Assembly (NCBI GenBank): GCA_902789445.1
Contig: CADAOB010000013.1
Location: 11,666 to 57,840 of the forward strand
Direction of reading: 5' to 3'
DNA: 46,175 bases
Source of the DNA: an uncultured Bacteroidia bacterium
GTDB lineage: Bacteria > Bacteroidota > Bacteroidia > Bacteroidales > UBA932
Made by a program: the position numbers and the translations under genes. Numbering within the stretch: position 1 is the stretch's first letter; each line of letters opens with the position of its first letter. Below the pieces are notes generated by a model, which saw only the letters and a list, made by a program, of their open reading frames with translations, had not been told where the DNA came from and ran no database searches. Positions 8,742 to 15,687 of the stretch are shown one piece after another.

Positions 8742-9733
8742 TAAGGTACTTCTACGGCGTTGAGGACGTCGGTGATGATTTCTTCGGAGGTGATGTTCTC
8801 GGCTTCGGCCTCGTAGGTCAGGCCGATGCGGTGGCGCAGCACGTCGTAGCAGACGGCGCGTACGTCTTCGGGAATCACGTAGCCGCGGCGTTTGATGAAC
8901 GCATAGGCCTTGGCGGCCATCGCCAGCGAGATGCTGGCACGCGGCGATCCGCCGAACGAAATCATATCCTTCAGCTTGCCCAGGCCGTATTCTTCCGGCT
9001 GGCGCGTCGCGAAGACGATGTCCACGATGTAGCACTCGATTTTCTCGTCCATATAGACGTCGCGCACCACTTCGCGGGCCCGGAGGATGTCCTCCGGCTT
9101 GAGCTGCGTGTTCGGGCGCGGGAATTCACCCTGGTTGTTCATCCGGATGATCAGCTTTTCTTCCTCTTTCTTGGGATAGGTGACCTTGACCTTCAGCATG
9201 AAACGGTCCACCTGCGCCTCGGGCAGGGGATAGGTGCCTTCCTGCTCGATGGGGTTCTGCGTCGCCATCACCAGGAAAGGTTCCGGAAGCTTGAAGGTGG
9301 TCTCGCCGATGGTCACCTGACGCTCCTGCATCGCTTCGAGCAGGGCGGACTGCACTTTGGCCGGGCTGCGGTTGATTTCATCGGCCAGGACGAAATTGGC
9401 GAAGACCGGGCCTTTCTTGATCTGGAACTGCTCGCTCTTCTGGCTGTAGATCATCGTGCCGATCAAGTCGGCCGGCAGCAGGTCCGGCGTAAACTGAATG
9501 CGGTTGAAACGGGCGTCTACGATCTGGGCGAGCGTGTTGATGGCCAGCGTCTTGGCCAGGCCCGGCATACCTTCGAGGAGAATGTGCCCATTGGCGAGCA
9601 GGCCGATCAGCAGATTGTCCACGAGCTGTTTCTGTCCGACGATCACCTTGCCCATCTCCATCTGGATGATATCGACGAAGGCACTTTCGCGCTCGATCCG
9701 TTCGTTTAACGCTTTAATGTTGACACTATCCAT
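8741..9733 (-). CDS. moxR: MoxR-family AAA+ ATPase
   Basis: A 330-residue AAA_3 ATPase starting at the ATG at 9733 (MDSVNIKALNERI); the frame continues upstream, but that part is Arg-rich and lies in the promoter region. Walker A is LEGMPGLAKTL, Walker B is FVLADEINR, and the sensor region MATQNPIEQEGTYPLPEAQ and the downstream FGGSPRAS are typical. MoxR proteins act as chaperone-like ATPases with VWA partners, here BatA/BatB and the broken DUF58 product. It is the first gene of the operon, with its own promoter in the 59-bp divergent gap before truA. Confidence 0.93.
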   Translation of the reverse strand: MDSVNIKALNERIERESAFVDIIQMEMGKVIVGQKQLVDNLLIGLLANGHILLEGMPGLAKTLAINTLAQIVDARFNRIQFTPDLLPADLIGTMIYSQKSEQFQIKKGPVFANFVLADEINRSPAKVQSALLEAMQERQVTIGETTFKLPEPFLVMATQNPIEQEGTYPLPEAQVDRFMLKVKVTYPKKEEEKLIIRMNNQGEFPRPNTQLKPEDILRAREVVRDVYMDEKIECYIVDIVFATRQPEEYGLGKLKDMISFGGSPRASISLAMAAKAYAFIKRRGYVIPEDVRAVCYDVLRHRIGLTYEAEAENITSEEIITDVLNAVEVP

Positions 9734-9792
9734 TTTTAATATGTTTTTTGTATTTTTGTTGCCTGTAACAATCTTGCAAATGTAATAAAAAT
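9734..9792. promoter_or_regulatory. Divergent moxR/truA promoter region
   Basis: Fifty-nine AT-rich bases separate the two divergent starts. On the plus strand TATTTTTG (9751-9758) matches the Bacteroidota -7 box TAnnTTTG for truA. On the minus strand the complement of 9777-9784 reads TACATTTG and would serve the moxR-bat operon. The two boxes are 18 bases apart, so the two promoters overlap and probably compete. Confidence 0.6.
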
Positions 9793-10545
9793 ATGCGGCT
9801 CTTCGTCCAGCTTTCCTATGACGGTTCCCCTTTCTGCGGATGGCAGTTCCAGCCGAACGTGCCCTCCGTCCAGCAAGAGGTGGAGCGGGCGCTTTCGATT
9901 GCATTCGGGGAGCCTGTCACCGTAGTGGGGGCAGGGCGGACCGATACGGGCGTCAATGCGCGGCATTACATTGCCCATTTCGACGTTACCGCCTGGCCGC
10001 TTGAAGAGTCCGCCCGCATACTTCGCAAAATAAATGCCATTCTGCCGCCCGCCATTGTGGCAGAAGCCTTTTACCGGGTGGCCGACGAGGCGCATGCGCG
10101 TTTCGACGCCGTGAGCCGCACCTACCGCTATTTTATCCATACCGTCAAGGATCCTTTCGCCCGCCATTCCTGCCGCCTGTGGTTCACGCCCGACGTTGCG
10201 GCGATGAACCGCGCTGCCGAACCGATGCTGGGACGGCACGACTTTTCGAGTTTCGAAAAGACCGGCGGGGCCAACAAGACCTCCCTTTGCACCGTCACCG
10301 AAGCCCGCTGGGAAGCCCTTGATTCCGAGCACTTCGTCTTCACCATTACCGCCGACCGCTTCCTGCGCAACATGGTCCGCGCCACGGTCGGCACGCTTTT
10401 GGAAGTGGGAAGGGGGCGGCGCGCGCCCGAGTGGGTAGGCGAGGTCCTGGCGGCGCGCAACCGTTCGGAGGCGGGCCAGTCCGTCATCGGGGAAGCGCTT
10501 TTCCTGGAAGAGATCCGCTACCCGTATCCGTTGCAAACAATTTAA
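9793..10545 (+). CDS. truA: tRNA pseudouridine synthase A
   Basis: A 250-residue TruA. The N-terminus RLFVQLSYDGSPFCGWQFQP and the catalytic region VVGAGRTDTGVNARHY, with the nucleophilic Asp, are diagnostic. Further family landmarks are RTYRYFIHT, HDFSSFEK and the C-terminal FLRNMVRATVGTLLEVG. It modifies uridines 38-40 in the anticodon arm of tRNAs. The length is normal. It is followed after one base by exbB and shares its promoter. Confidence 0.95.
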   Translation: MRLFVQLSYDGSPFCGWQFQPNVPSVQQEVERALSIAFGEPVTVVGAGRTDTGVNARHYIAHFDVTAWPLEESARILRKINAILPPAIVAEAFYRVADEAHARFDAVSRTYRYFIHTVKDPFARHSCRLWFTPDVAAMNRAAEPMLGRHDFSSFEKTGGANKTSLCTVTEARWEALDSEHFVFTITADRFLRNMVRATVGTLLEVGRGRRAPEWVGEVLAARNRSEAGQSVIGEALFLEEIRYPYPLQTI

Positions 10546-10546
10546 A

Positions 10547-11260
10547 ATGATCAATACTATGCTTTTCCCTTTCCTTCAAACCGCCGTTGACGCCGTCGAG
10601 GCGGTCCCCGTCCAGGAAGAACTCTCTTTCTCACTGATCAGCATGGCTGCCAAAGGCGGCTGGCTGATGCTGGTCCTGCTGGCGCTCTCCATCGTGGCTA
10701 TCTACATTTTCGGCAAGAAATGGTGGGCCATCCGCCAGGCGGGCAAGATTGACAAGAATTTCATCAAGGATGTGGACAATTACCTGGCGGAAGGCAAGGT
10801 CCGCTCGGCCCGCGCCCTGTGCCGCCGCAGCGACACCCCGATCGCCCGCATGATCGAGAAGGGTGTCGAGCGTATCGACAAACCCCTGGCCGACATCCGG
10901 ATCGCAGTGGAAAACGTGGCCAATGTCGAGGTGGCCAAACTTGAGAAGGGCCTGCCCGTCCTGGCGACCATCGCCGGCGGCGCCCCGATGATCGGTTTCC
11001 TCGGCACGGTGATGGGTATGGTCCAGGCTTTCTTCAATATGGCCCAGGCCGGCAACAACATCGACATCACCCTGCTCTCCGGCGGTATCTACACGGCGAT
11101 GATCACCACCGTCGGCGGTCTGATCGTGGGTATTCTCGCCTACTTCGGCTACAACTTCCTCACGGCCCAGGTCTCGAGCCTGGTCGCCAAGATGGAAGCC
11201 TCTTCCATTGAATTCCTCGACGCGGCCCAGGCCCGCAAAGAATCCAAAAACGAGGCGTAG
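10547..11260 (+). CDS. exbB: ExbB/TolQ-family proton-channel protein
   Basis: A 237-residue inner-membrane protein with three hydrophobic segments (about 33-52, 138-160, 180-205). The conserved MotA/TolQ/ExbB core reads VLATIAGGAPMIGFLGTVMG, followed by ISLLSGGIY-like ITLLSGGIYTAMITTVGG. It forms the proton-driven motor with ExbD to energise TonB-dependent outer-membrane transport. An alternative ATG lies 12 bases downstream (10559); the first was chosen because it directly follows truA. Confidence 0.92.
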   Translation: MINTMLFPFLQTAVDAVEAVPVQEELSFSLISMAAKGGWLMLVLLALSIVAIYIFGKKWWAIRQAGKIDKNFIKDVDNYLAEGKVRSARALCRRSDTPIARMIEKGVERIDKPLADIRIAVENVANVEVAKLEKGLPVLATIAGGAPMIGFLGTVMGMVQAFFNMAQAGNNIDITLLSGGIYTAMITTVGGLIVGILAYFGYNFLTAQVSSLVAKMEASSIEFLDAAQARKESKNEA

Positions 11261-11262
11261 CC

Positions 11263-11676
11263 ATGGCGATCAAACGGACCACGAAGGTTGACTCGTCTTT
11301 CTCGATGTCGTCGATGACCGACATCGTGTTCCTGCTGCTGATCTTCTTCCTCGTCACTTCGACCCTGGTCAACCCCAACGCCCTGAAGCTCCTGCTTCCC
11401 AAGAGCACCGGCCAGGTGGCCGCCAAGGCCACGGTCAGCGTGTCGATCAAGCATTACCCGGCCGAGAACCGCGTCACCTATCATATCAACGGAAATCAGA
11501 AACCGGTAGCCTTCAGCGAGATTGAACCGGCCATCCGCGACCTGCTCCAGTTCGAGGACGACCCGACCTTCTCGATCTATGCCGACGAGACCGTTCCGGT
11601 CAAGGAGGTCGTTGCGCTGATGAACATTGCCAAGCGCAACCACTACAAAGTCATCATGGCGACATCGCCGGAATAA
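11263..11676 (+). CDS. exbD: ExbD/TolR-family biopolymer transport protein
   Basis: A 137-residue protein with the ExbD layout: a short cytoplasmic N-terminus, then SMSSMTDIVFLLLIFFLVTS, a membrane helix with the essential Asp of the proton path. A periplasmic domain follows, with DPTFSIYADETVPVKEVVAL near the C-terminus. It starts two bases after exbB and is followed by the tonB-like gene, so motor stator, rotor and transducer are encoded together. Confidence 0.93.
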   Translation: MAIKRTTKVDSSFSMSSMTDIVFLLLIFFLVTSTLVNPNALKLLLPKSTGQVAAKATVSVSIKHYPAENRVTYHINGNQKPVAFSEIEPAIRDLLQFEDDPTFSIYADETVPVKEVVALMNIAKRNHYKVIMATSPE

Positions 11677-11695
11677 TCACTGGGGAACTTACGCA

Positions 11696-12433
11696 ATGAA
11701 TCGGTCCAACTGGGTGGGAATCGGCTTGACGGTGGTGTTTCACGCACTGCTGCTGACGCTCTGCTTTTCGTCCGGGCTGAAGTATCTCTATCCGCCGCCG
11801 CAGGAACAGGCTTTCCTGATGGAATTCCCGGACGACGAGCCGCTTCCGCAGCAGATGGAGGTCGGAAACGAGCCCCGCAGCGAGACGCCCGACCCGGACC
11901 GCGAGGTCCAGTTGGTCAAACGCTCGGAGTCGCCCGTCCAGGGCACCAAGGCCAATGAGGCGCCGGAATCCACCGTCGGGGAAGACGGGGACGTGGAAGT
12001 TCCCGAGCCCAAGCGGGAAATCGACCGCCGGGCGCTTTTCCCTTCGGCCGCCAACAACAAGAAAGACACCCTTGCGCAGCAGACCTCGTCGCAGCCGTCG
12101 CCCCGCTTCGACGAAGGGCACGCCAGCGGCAACACCATGACCGGCTCCTCCGACGGCGAACCCTCCGCCCGGCTTGCCGGTCGCAGTGTCGTGGGCTCGC
12201 TCCAGCTCCCTTCCTATGGCGTCCAGAAGGCCGGCCGCGTCGTGGTCCGGATCCAGGTGGACCGCGAAGGCAACGTCACCGACGCCATCCCCGGCATTGA
12301 AGGCACGACCGTGCAGGACCGCTCCCTCTGGGCCGCCGCCAAGAAAGCCGCCCTCACCGTCCACTTCAACGCCAACCCCAACGCCCCCCTCTCCCAGGAA
12401 GGCACCATCACCTACGTCTTCAAGCTGCAGTAG
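11696..12433 (+). CDS. tonB: TonB-like energy transducer
   Basis: A 245-residue protein starting at the ATG at 11696 (MNRSNWVGIGLTVVFHALLL), with an N-terminal membrane anchor at about 6-25. A long Pro/Glu/Arg-rich, disordered periplasmic spanner runs to about 150. The TonB-type C-terminal domain follows (YGVQKAGRVVVRIQVDREGN, then AAKKAALTVHFNANPNAP, ending TYVFKLQ). It transmits ExbBD motor force to outer-membrane receptors. It is downstream of exbD by 19 bases and ends opposite the convergent antitoxin-like gene. Confidence 0.85.
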   Translation: MNRSNWVGIGLTVVFHALLLTLCFSSGLKYLYPPPQEQAFLMEFPDDEPLPQQMEVGNEPRSETPDPDREVQLVKRSESPVQGTKANEAPESTVGEDGDVEVPEPKREIDRRALFPSAANNKKDTLAQQTSSQPSPRFDEGHASGNTMTGSSDGEPSARLAGRSVVGSLQLPSYGVQKAGRVVVRIQVDREGNVTDAIPGIEGTTVQDRSLWAAAKKAALTVHFNANPNAPLSQEGTITYVFKLQ

Positions 12434-12442
12434 CGCCCATCC

Positions 12443-12468
12443 GCCGGCCCATTTTCCGTCAGGCCGGC
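12443..12468. terminator. GC-rich hairpin between convergent genes
   Basis: GCCGGCC (12443-12449) can pair with GGCCGGC (12462-12468), leaving a 12-base loop. It lies between the tonB stop and the end of the convergent regulator gene, whose stop codon is in the loop. No T-run follows on either strand, so termination is only suggested by position. Confidence 0.3.
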
Positions 12469-12866
12469 CGGGAATCTTCTTCGAGGGCCTTCAATCGAGC
12501 AAAATTGTCTTTTTCTGAGATCAAGGTGATTAGGCGGGCGTTCGAGAGCGAGGGCATTTCACCGTTTTCGTAAAGGCGGTATTGGTTAGCGCCAAACCCG
12601 AGGATCCGCGACATCTTGGCTGCGGAAACCCGATATTTCATCCGGATTGCCTTGATTTCCGCAGGGAATGGGATGCCGTGCCTCTCGCGATACTGGCGAA
12701 AGACCTGTTCCATGGCCTCCGTATCAAGTGCTGTCGTGGTAAAGTGCTCCCCGCTGTCTTTGCACAAATAGTAAGAAGCCGTGTACGAGTAGCACTCACC
12801 ACGGTAGTTCGCAGTCCTCGTCTCCTGACAGACAGACATTTCTTTTCCGGTAACCGGACTCTTCAT
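12459..12866 (-). CDS. MqsA-like antitoxin/HTH regulator, probably truncated
   Basis: A 135-residue protein from the ATG at 12866, chosen because GGAGGT lies four bases upstream and family members begin MKSPxTGKEM. An in-frame ATG at 12893 is possible. The first ~45 residues form the family's N-terminal domain (YYLCKDSGEHFTTTALD), followed by an XRE-like HTH with KYRVSAAKMSRILGFGANQY and ENGEMPSLSNARLI. Related Bacteroidota proteins are often longer and carry a SocA/DUF4065-type C-terminal domain; here the protein ends about 15 residues after the HTH. No toxin partner adjoins it, so it may be an orphan regulator or a remnant. Confidence 0.65.
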   Translation of the reverse strand: MKSPVTGKEMSVCQETRTANYRGECYSYTASYYLCKDSGEHFTTTALDTEAMEQVFRQYRERHGIPFPAEIKAIRMKYRVSAAKMSRILGFGANQYRLYENGEMPSLSNARLITLISEKDNFARLKALEEDSRPA

Positions 12867-12968
12867 CGTACCTCCAGTCGTGTTGCCATACATAATCTTC
12901 CACAAAATTAAACGAAAAAGTTGAAAGAGCTTACTGGGAGTCGCGAAAAAAAGTGACCCCGCATCGGC

Positions 12969-13050
12969 TTTCCGGGGTTCGTCAGCCGTCATTCACTCCC
13001 TCCGGTCGTGGCTCTCGCTTCGCTCGGGTCCCGGCTTGACCGGGAATCTC
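12969..13050. repeat. Dispersed ~80-bp repeat, copy 1
   Basis: Matches 13993-14074 in the same orientation. The 70 bases from 12981 differ at a single position (g/a at 13005), and the 12 bases before that are partly conserved. It contains a short inverted repeat (CCCGG..TTGA..CCGGG around 13030-13044). On the minus strand both copies read the peptide EIPGQAGTRAKREPR. Copy 1 supplies the last ~22 codons and the stop of the higA-like gene. Confidence 0.85.
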
Positions 13051-13341
13051 TAATTCCGTTGTGGCTGTTCCTTGCGGTTCATTTATTCGGATCAATGGCT
13101 CGCCCAGAGCTTCCGAAAGCTTCGCAAGCGAGGAAATCGTGAAGTTGGGAAAGCCTCGTGTCCAGCGTGTAATTTGGGTTTCATTGCATCCGATCTTCTC
13201 TGCCAATTCTCTCTGCGTCATTCCTTTGCGCTTCAAGATTTCGGCAATGCTGTCAATGAGGGCACGCGACCATTCCATCTCCAGCCGGACAGCCGGTGAC
13301 ACTTGCTCAAGTTGTTTGTGAAACATTGGATTTTGCTTCAT
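12982..13341 (-). CDS. higA: HigA-like XRE-family antitoxin
   Basis: A 119-residue protein with a clear helix-turn-helix at about 35-90 (RKGMTQRELAEKIGCNETQI, then RWTRGFPNFTISSLAKLSEAL). Its ATG overlaps the toxin stop (ATGA), giving the toxin-first order of HigBA modules. The last ~22 residues (EIPGQAGTRAKREPRPEGVN and two more) are encoded entirely by the dispersed repeat, so the original C-terminus has probably been replaced or extended. Antitoxins of this type bind both the toxin and their own promoter; an operator was not identified. Confidence 0.75.
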   Translation of the reverse strand: MKQNPMFHKQLEQVSPAVRLEMEWSRALIDSIAEILKRKGMTQRELAEKIGCNETQITRWTRGFPNFTISSLAKLSEALGEPLIRINEPQGTATTELEIPGQAGTRAKREPRPEGVNDG

Positions 13342-13817
13342 ATCCAGTAATCTTTGTCTTCTATGTTGGTCAGTTCTCTTTCTTCGATGGATACGACTCC
13401 GTCATCGATGTCCTTTCGAAGAAGCTTTTCAAATCTTTGCAAGTCGAGCGCATACCCATATAATTTCGTGTCTTGCTCGTAAGTTGCTGTATGTTTGAAA
13501 TCCCCATTGCCCAGGATGAGAATTTCATCAGAAATCCGGAGGCAGAACAGCCGTATTCTGCTATTCTCAATCGGCAATGCATTCAAAGAATCATCCCGTT
13601 TTCCTTCAGGTCTGAAATAACGTTCCAAAGCGCCGTTCTCTAATATGATGGACAGTGCATAAATGATTCTTTGATAGTCCCTGTTAAGCGATGCCTCTTT
13701 CTCAAACTTGTTGAGAAAGCATTCAAATTCTGTTTTACGGTCCATCGCAAAACTAATCGAGTACAAACTCACTTTCTCCGATTGTTCAACCAGTTCCAAC
13801 GTCGTCTTCTTTTTCAT
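13338..13817 (-). CDS. higB: HigB/RelE-like toxin
   Basis: A 159-residue protein. The recognisable part is GALERYFRPEGKRDDSLNAL followed by SRIRLFCLRISDEILILGNG, the pattern of Bacteroidota HigB/RelE-fold mRNA-interferase toxins, where a basic residue-rich sheet binds RNA in the ribosome. The C-terminal third (after about 110) is a predicted helical tail with acidic residues. Codon use is AT-rich compared with tonB and truA. It precedes and overlaps its XRE partner gene. Assignment to the toxin superfamily is by pattern, not alignment. Confidence 0.65.
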   Translation of the reverse strand: MKKKTTLELVEQSEKVSLYSISFAMDRKTEFECFLNKFEKEASLNRDYQRIIYALSIILENGALERYFRPEGKRDDSLNALPIENSRIRLFCLRISDEILILGNGDFKHTATYEQDTKLYGYALDLQRFEKLLRKDIDDGVVSIEERELTNIEDKDYWI

Positions 13818-13819
13818 GG

Positions 13820-13827
13820 CAAATATA
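13820..13827 (-). promoter_or_regulatory. Candidate -7 box of higBA
   Basis: The minus strand reads TATATTTG here, matching TAnnTTTG, but only two bases separate it from the annotated toxin ATG (13817). Either the transcript begins inside or at the start codon, or translation begins at a later Met (residue 25), or another promoter upstream is used. Confidence 0.4.
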
Positions 13828-13992
13828 CAAATCTTTACTTAAATGTAAAACAAAAGTCTTTCCGGATAAAGGATCCTTTTGCATTTCCACCCCGCAAATC
13901 TAAATGAAGTGACCAGCAAATAAAAACTCCGATGAAAGATTAACCGTTTTCCAAAGATTCTGGAAATAGTTGAAAAAGAAAACCTCCCGACC

Positions 13993-14074
13993 TTTCCGGG
14001 ACCCGTCAGCCGTCATTCACTCCCTCCAGTCGTGGCTCTCGCTTCGCTCGGGTCCCGGCTTGACCGGGAATCTC
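13993..14074. repeat. Dispersed ~80-bp repeat, copy 2
   Basis: Same orientation as 12969-13050, with one mismatch over the 70 conserved bases. Here it is intergenic between the toxin gene and the IS remnant. On the minus strand it follows an open stretch reading MWGNYFKGGGSSAAAG, which may be the end of a lost gene. Confidence 0.85.
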
Positions 14075-14392
14075 ATAGTTCCTTGCCCCCCCCGCCGCCG
14101 CCGACGAACCCCCGCCCTTGAAGTAGTTCCCCCACATAGTCTTGGGAAAAGTCGGGCAGGAAGTCAATCGGCTTCCTGCTCTGTTTTGAGGATCAGCGGC
14201 AAAATTAATTGGGTAATTGGAAGTTCCGCCAAAGTGTATTCAGCTAATAGCCGTTTGAGGGCAACAGAACGCCGCTTCGGTGAATACACTGCCCCAAATC
14301 CGCCGGGTGTATTCAGTGGAGTGCCGCTATAGGTGCTCCTGCCGCGGTTCTCTGAACACACTTTGGCAGAAACAGGGACTCGTGATGCTTGA
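14075..14392. other. Intergenic remnant with three GTGTATTCA motifs
   Basis: No convincing gene. GTGTATTCAG occurs at 14234-14243 and 14307-14316, and TGAATACAC (its reverse complement) at 14281-14289. TCTGAACACACTTT at 14351-14364 resembles TCTGGACACACTTT at 14845-14858 on the other side of the transposase fragment. The stretch looks like debris of a mobile element insertion and deletion. Confidence 0.4.
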
Positions 14393-14885
14393 CTTGCTGT
14401 AATGCTCCCCGTATATCTCATCGAACACCTGACCGACTTGACGCTGGGTCAGACCCTTGGTATAGAGGCTGCCGGCAAGCTTCTCGCATTCCTCCTCCTG
14501 ATCCCGGAGAATCGCCAGGATCTTCGGATGGAAGTTCCCGAAACGATCCCGGGGGATCTTGAACTCCAACCTTCGGCCGTGGCCGTATGTGTGGCCGAAA
14601 CGAAAGCCGTTCCCCTTGTTGCGGTCCACCTGTTTGCTCAAAAACTCGCTACGCTCCGCCACCATCAGGCTCTCCAACATAATCTCCAAAAGGTCGTGAA
14701 GACCATTTTCTTTCTCGGCATGCTTGCACATTACCGCAGAAAGTTGTTCCTTTGTAAAAGTAATCATAAGTCTGTATTTTTAAAGTTGAACATGATTGTT
14801 CTTTTTAGTCACTTTAAATTTACAGACTTTCTTCTTTCTACCTATCTGGACACACTTTTTGGGACATTATCGTTTTAGTGGACAC
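14345..14885 (-). mobile_element. Remnant of an IS256-family insertion sequence
   Basis: It contains the 5' part of an IS256 transposase gene and, at the right edge, a terminal-type sequence with TGGACAC repeated at 14847-14853 and 14879-14885. The left end and two thirds of the transposase gene are missing, so the element cannot move by itself. The outer limits are approximate. Confidence 0.55.
14393..14767 (-). pseudogene. IS256-family transposase, N-terminal fragment
   Basis: About 125 residues match the N-terminus of mutator-type (IS256) transposases: RNKGNGFRFG, LEFKIPRDRFGNFHPKIL, LAGSLYTKGLTQRQVGQVF and IYGEHYSKSSI. After SIT the similarity stops and the frame runs on to a stop at 14327 with unrelated sequence. 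The catalytic DDE region, which should follow, is absent. It starts at the ATG at 14767. Confidence 0.85.
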
Positions 14886-14891
14886 TAATGA

Positions 14892-15664
14892 CTATCGAAA
14901 TAGAAAAATACCTTTATCGAAAGAATAACGTTGTGAGTCTATCTCAATTGGCTTGGAATCAAGTGCATTAAGTATAATACTGAACAACTCTTGAAGACAG
15001 CTAATTTTCTTGTTACAACCATCTGTGGTTGAAAAGGACAAATACGCGATCGCATCTCCATTATCTAAAGGGGCATAATCTAAAGAATAGATCGATTCGC
15101 TTTTAAGTGCTATAATTGACTTAGGAAGCCACTCTAAATCTGGCCAATCATAAATATAATCTACAACCGATTCTACAGTATTAGAAGATAGCCTATACGA
15201 GGATAGCCATTTATCTAGGCATCTCCTTGAAAAGGAGTTAAAAACAAAGAGAAATGTTTCGATTTTCCCCATTTTGCTCATCTTCTCGAATGCTTTCAAG
15301 GAAGTATGAAAGGAGTGTTCACTTATCGAGGATTTTACTTCAATCACAATGACTGCTGATAAGACATTTACGATTTTAATATCGCCAAATGATTTATATA
15401 CAGCGTTTCCTTTTTTTCCCTTTCTTAAATAATAATATCGCACTGATTGGAAAATAACATCTGGCCGCTGTCATCAAATCTCATCAAAAAACCTTGGCAT
15501 ATTCCAAAACCATTAGGAAGCACTTTTCTTAATGCATTTAGAAGAATATGCTCGCCCACATATCCAATAGATGGTTTATGGAAGTTCATTTCCTTCCTTG
15601 CGCATTCTATTTGCAGCAGCATTCTTTGGGCATCATGTCTATATTTTTCCTCATTTAATCCCAT
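14892..15664 (-). pseudogene. DUF6602-like PD-(D/E)XK-type nuclease, frameshifted
   Basis: Two overlapping frames join into one protein of about 255 residues. The first (ATG 15664 to stop at 15425) reads PSIGYVGEHILLNALRKVLP and ends SNQCDIII. The second continues YYLRKGKKGNAVYKS and VLSAVIVIEVKSSIS to the stop at 14892. The order G-E, then Q/C-D-III-Y, then VIEVKS is that of DUF6602 proteins and fits a PD-(D/E)XK nuclease core (Asp, then ExK). Frames change at an ATT-ATT-ATT-T run near 15428-15437, where a one-base length change would repair the gene. It is AT-rich, 17-23 bases after the membrane-protein gene. Whether the lesion is real or a base-call error cannot be told here. Confidence 0.6.
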
Positions 15665-15687
15665 ATCCAATTATTGAATTTCTTTTA

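Noticed and set aside
13970-14421. Open frames of 120 and 85 codons beside the IS remnant
   Set aside because: They run through the dispersed repeat and low-complexity DNA and show no family motif.
15425-15443. Programmed -1 frameshifting at the ATT-ATT-ATT-T run in the nuclease-like gene
   Set aside because: No X-XXY-YYZ slippery heptamer in the proper frame and no downstream stem was seen; an indel is simpler.
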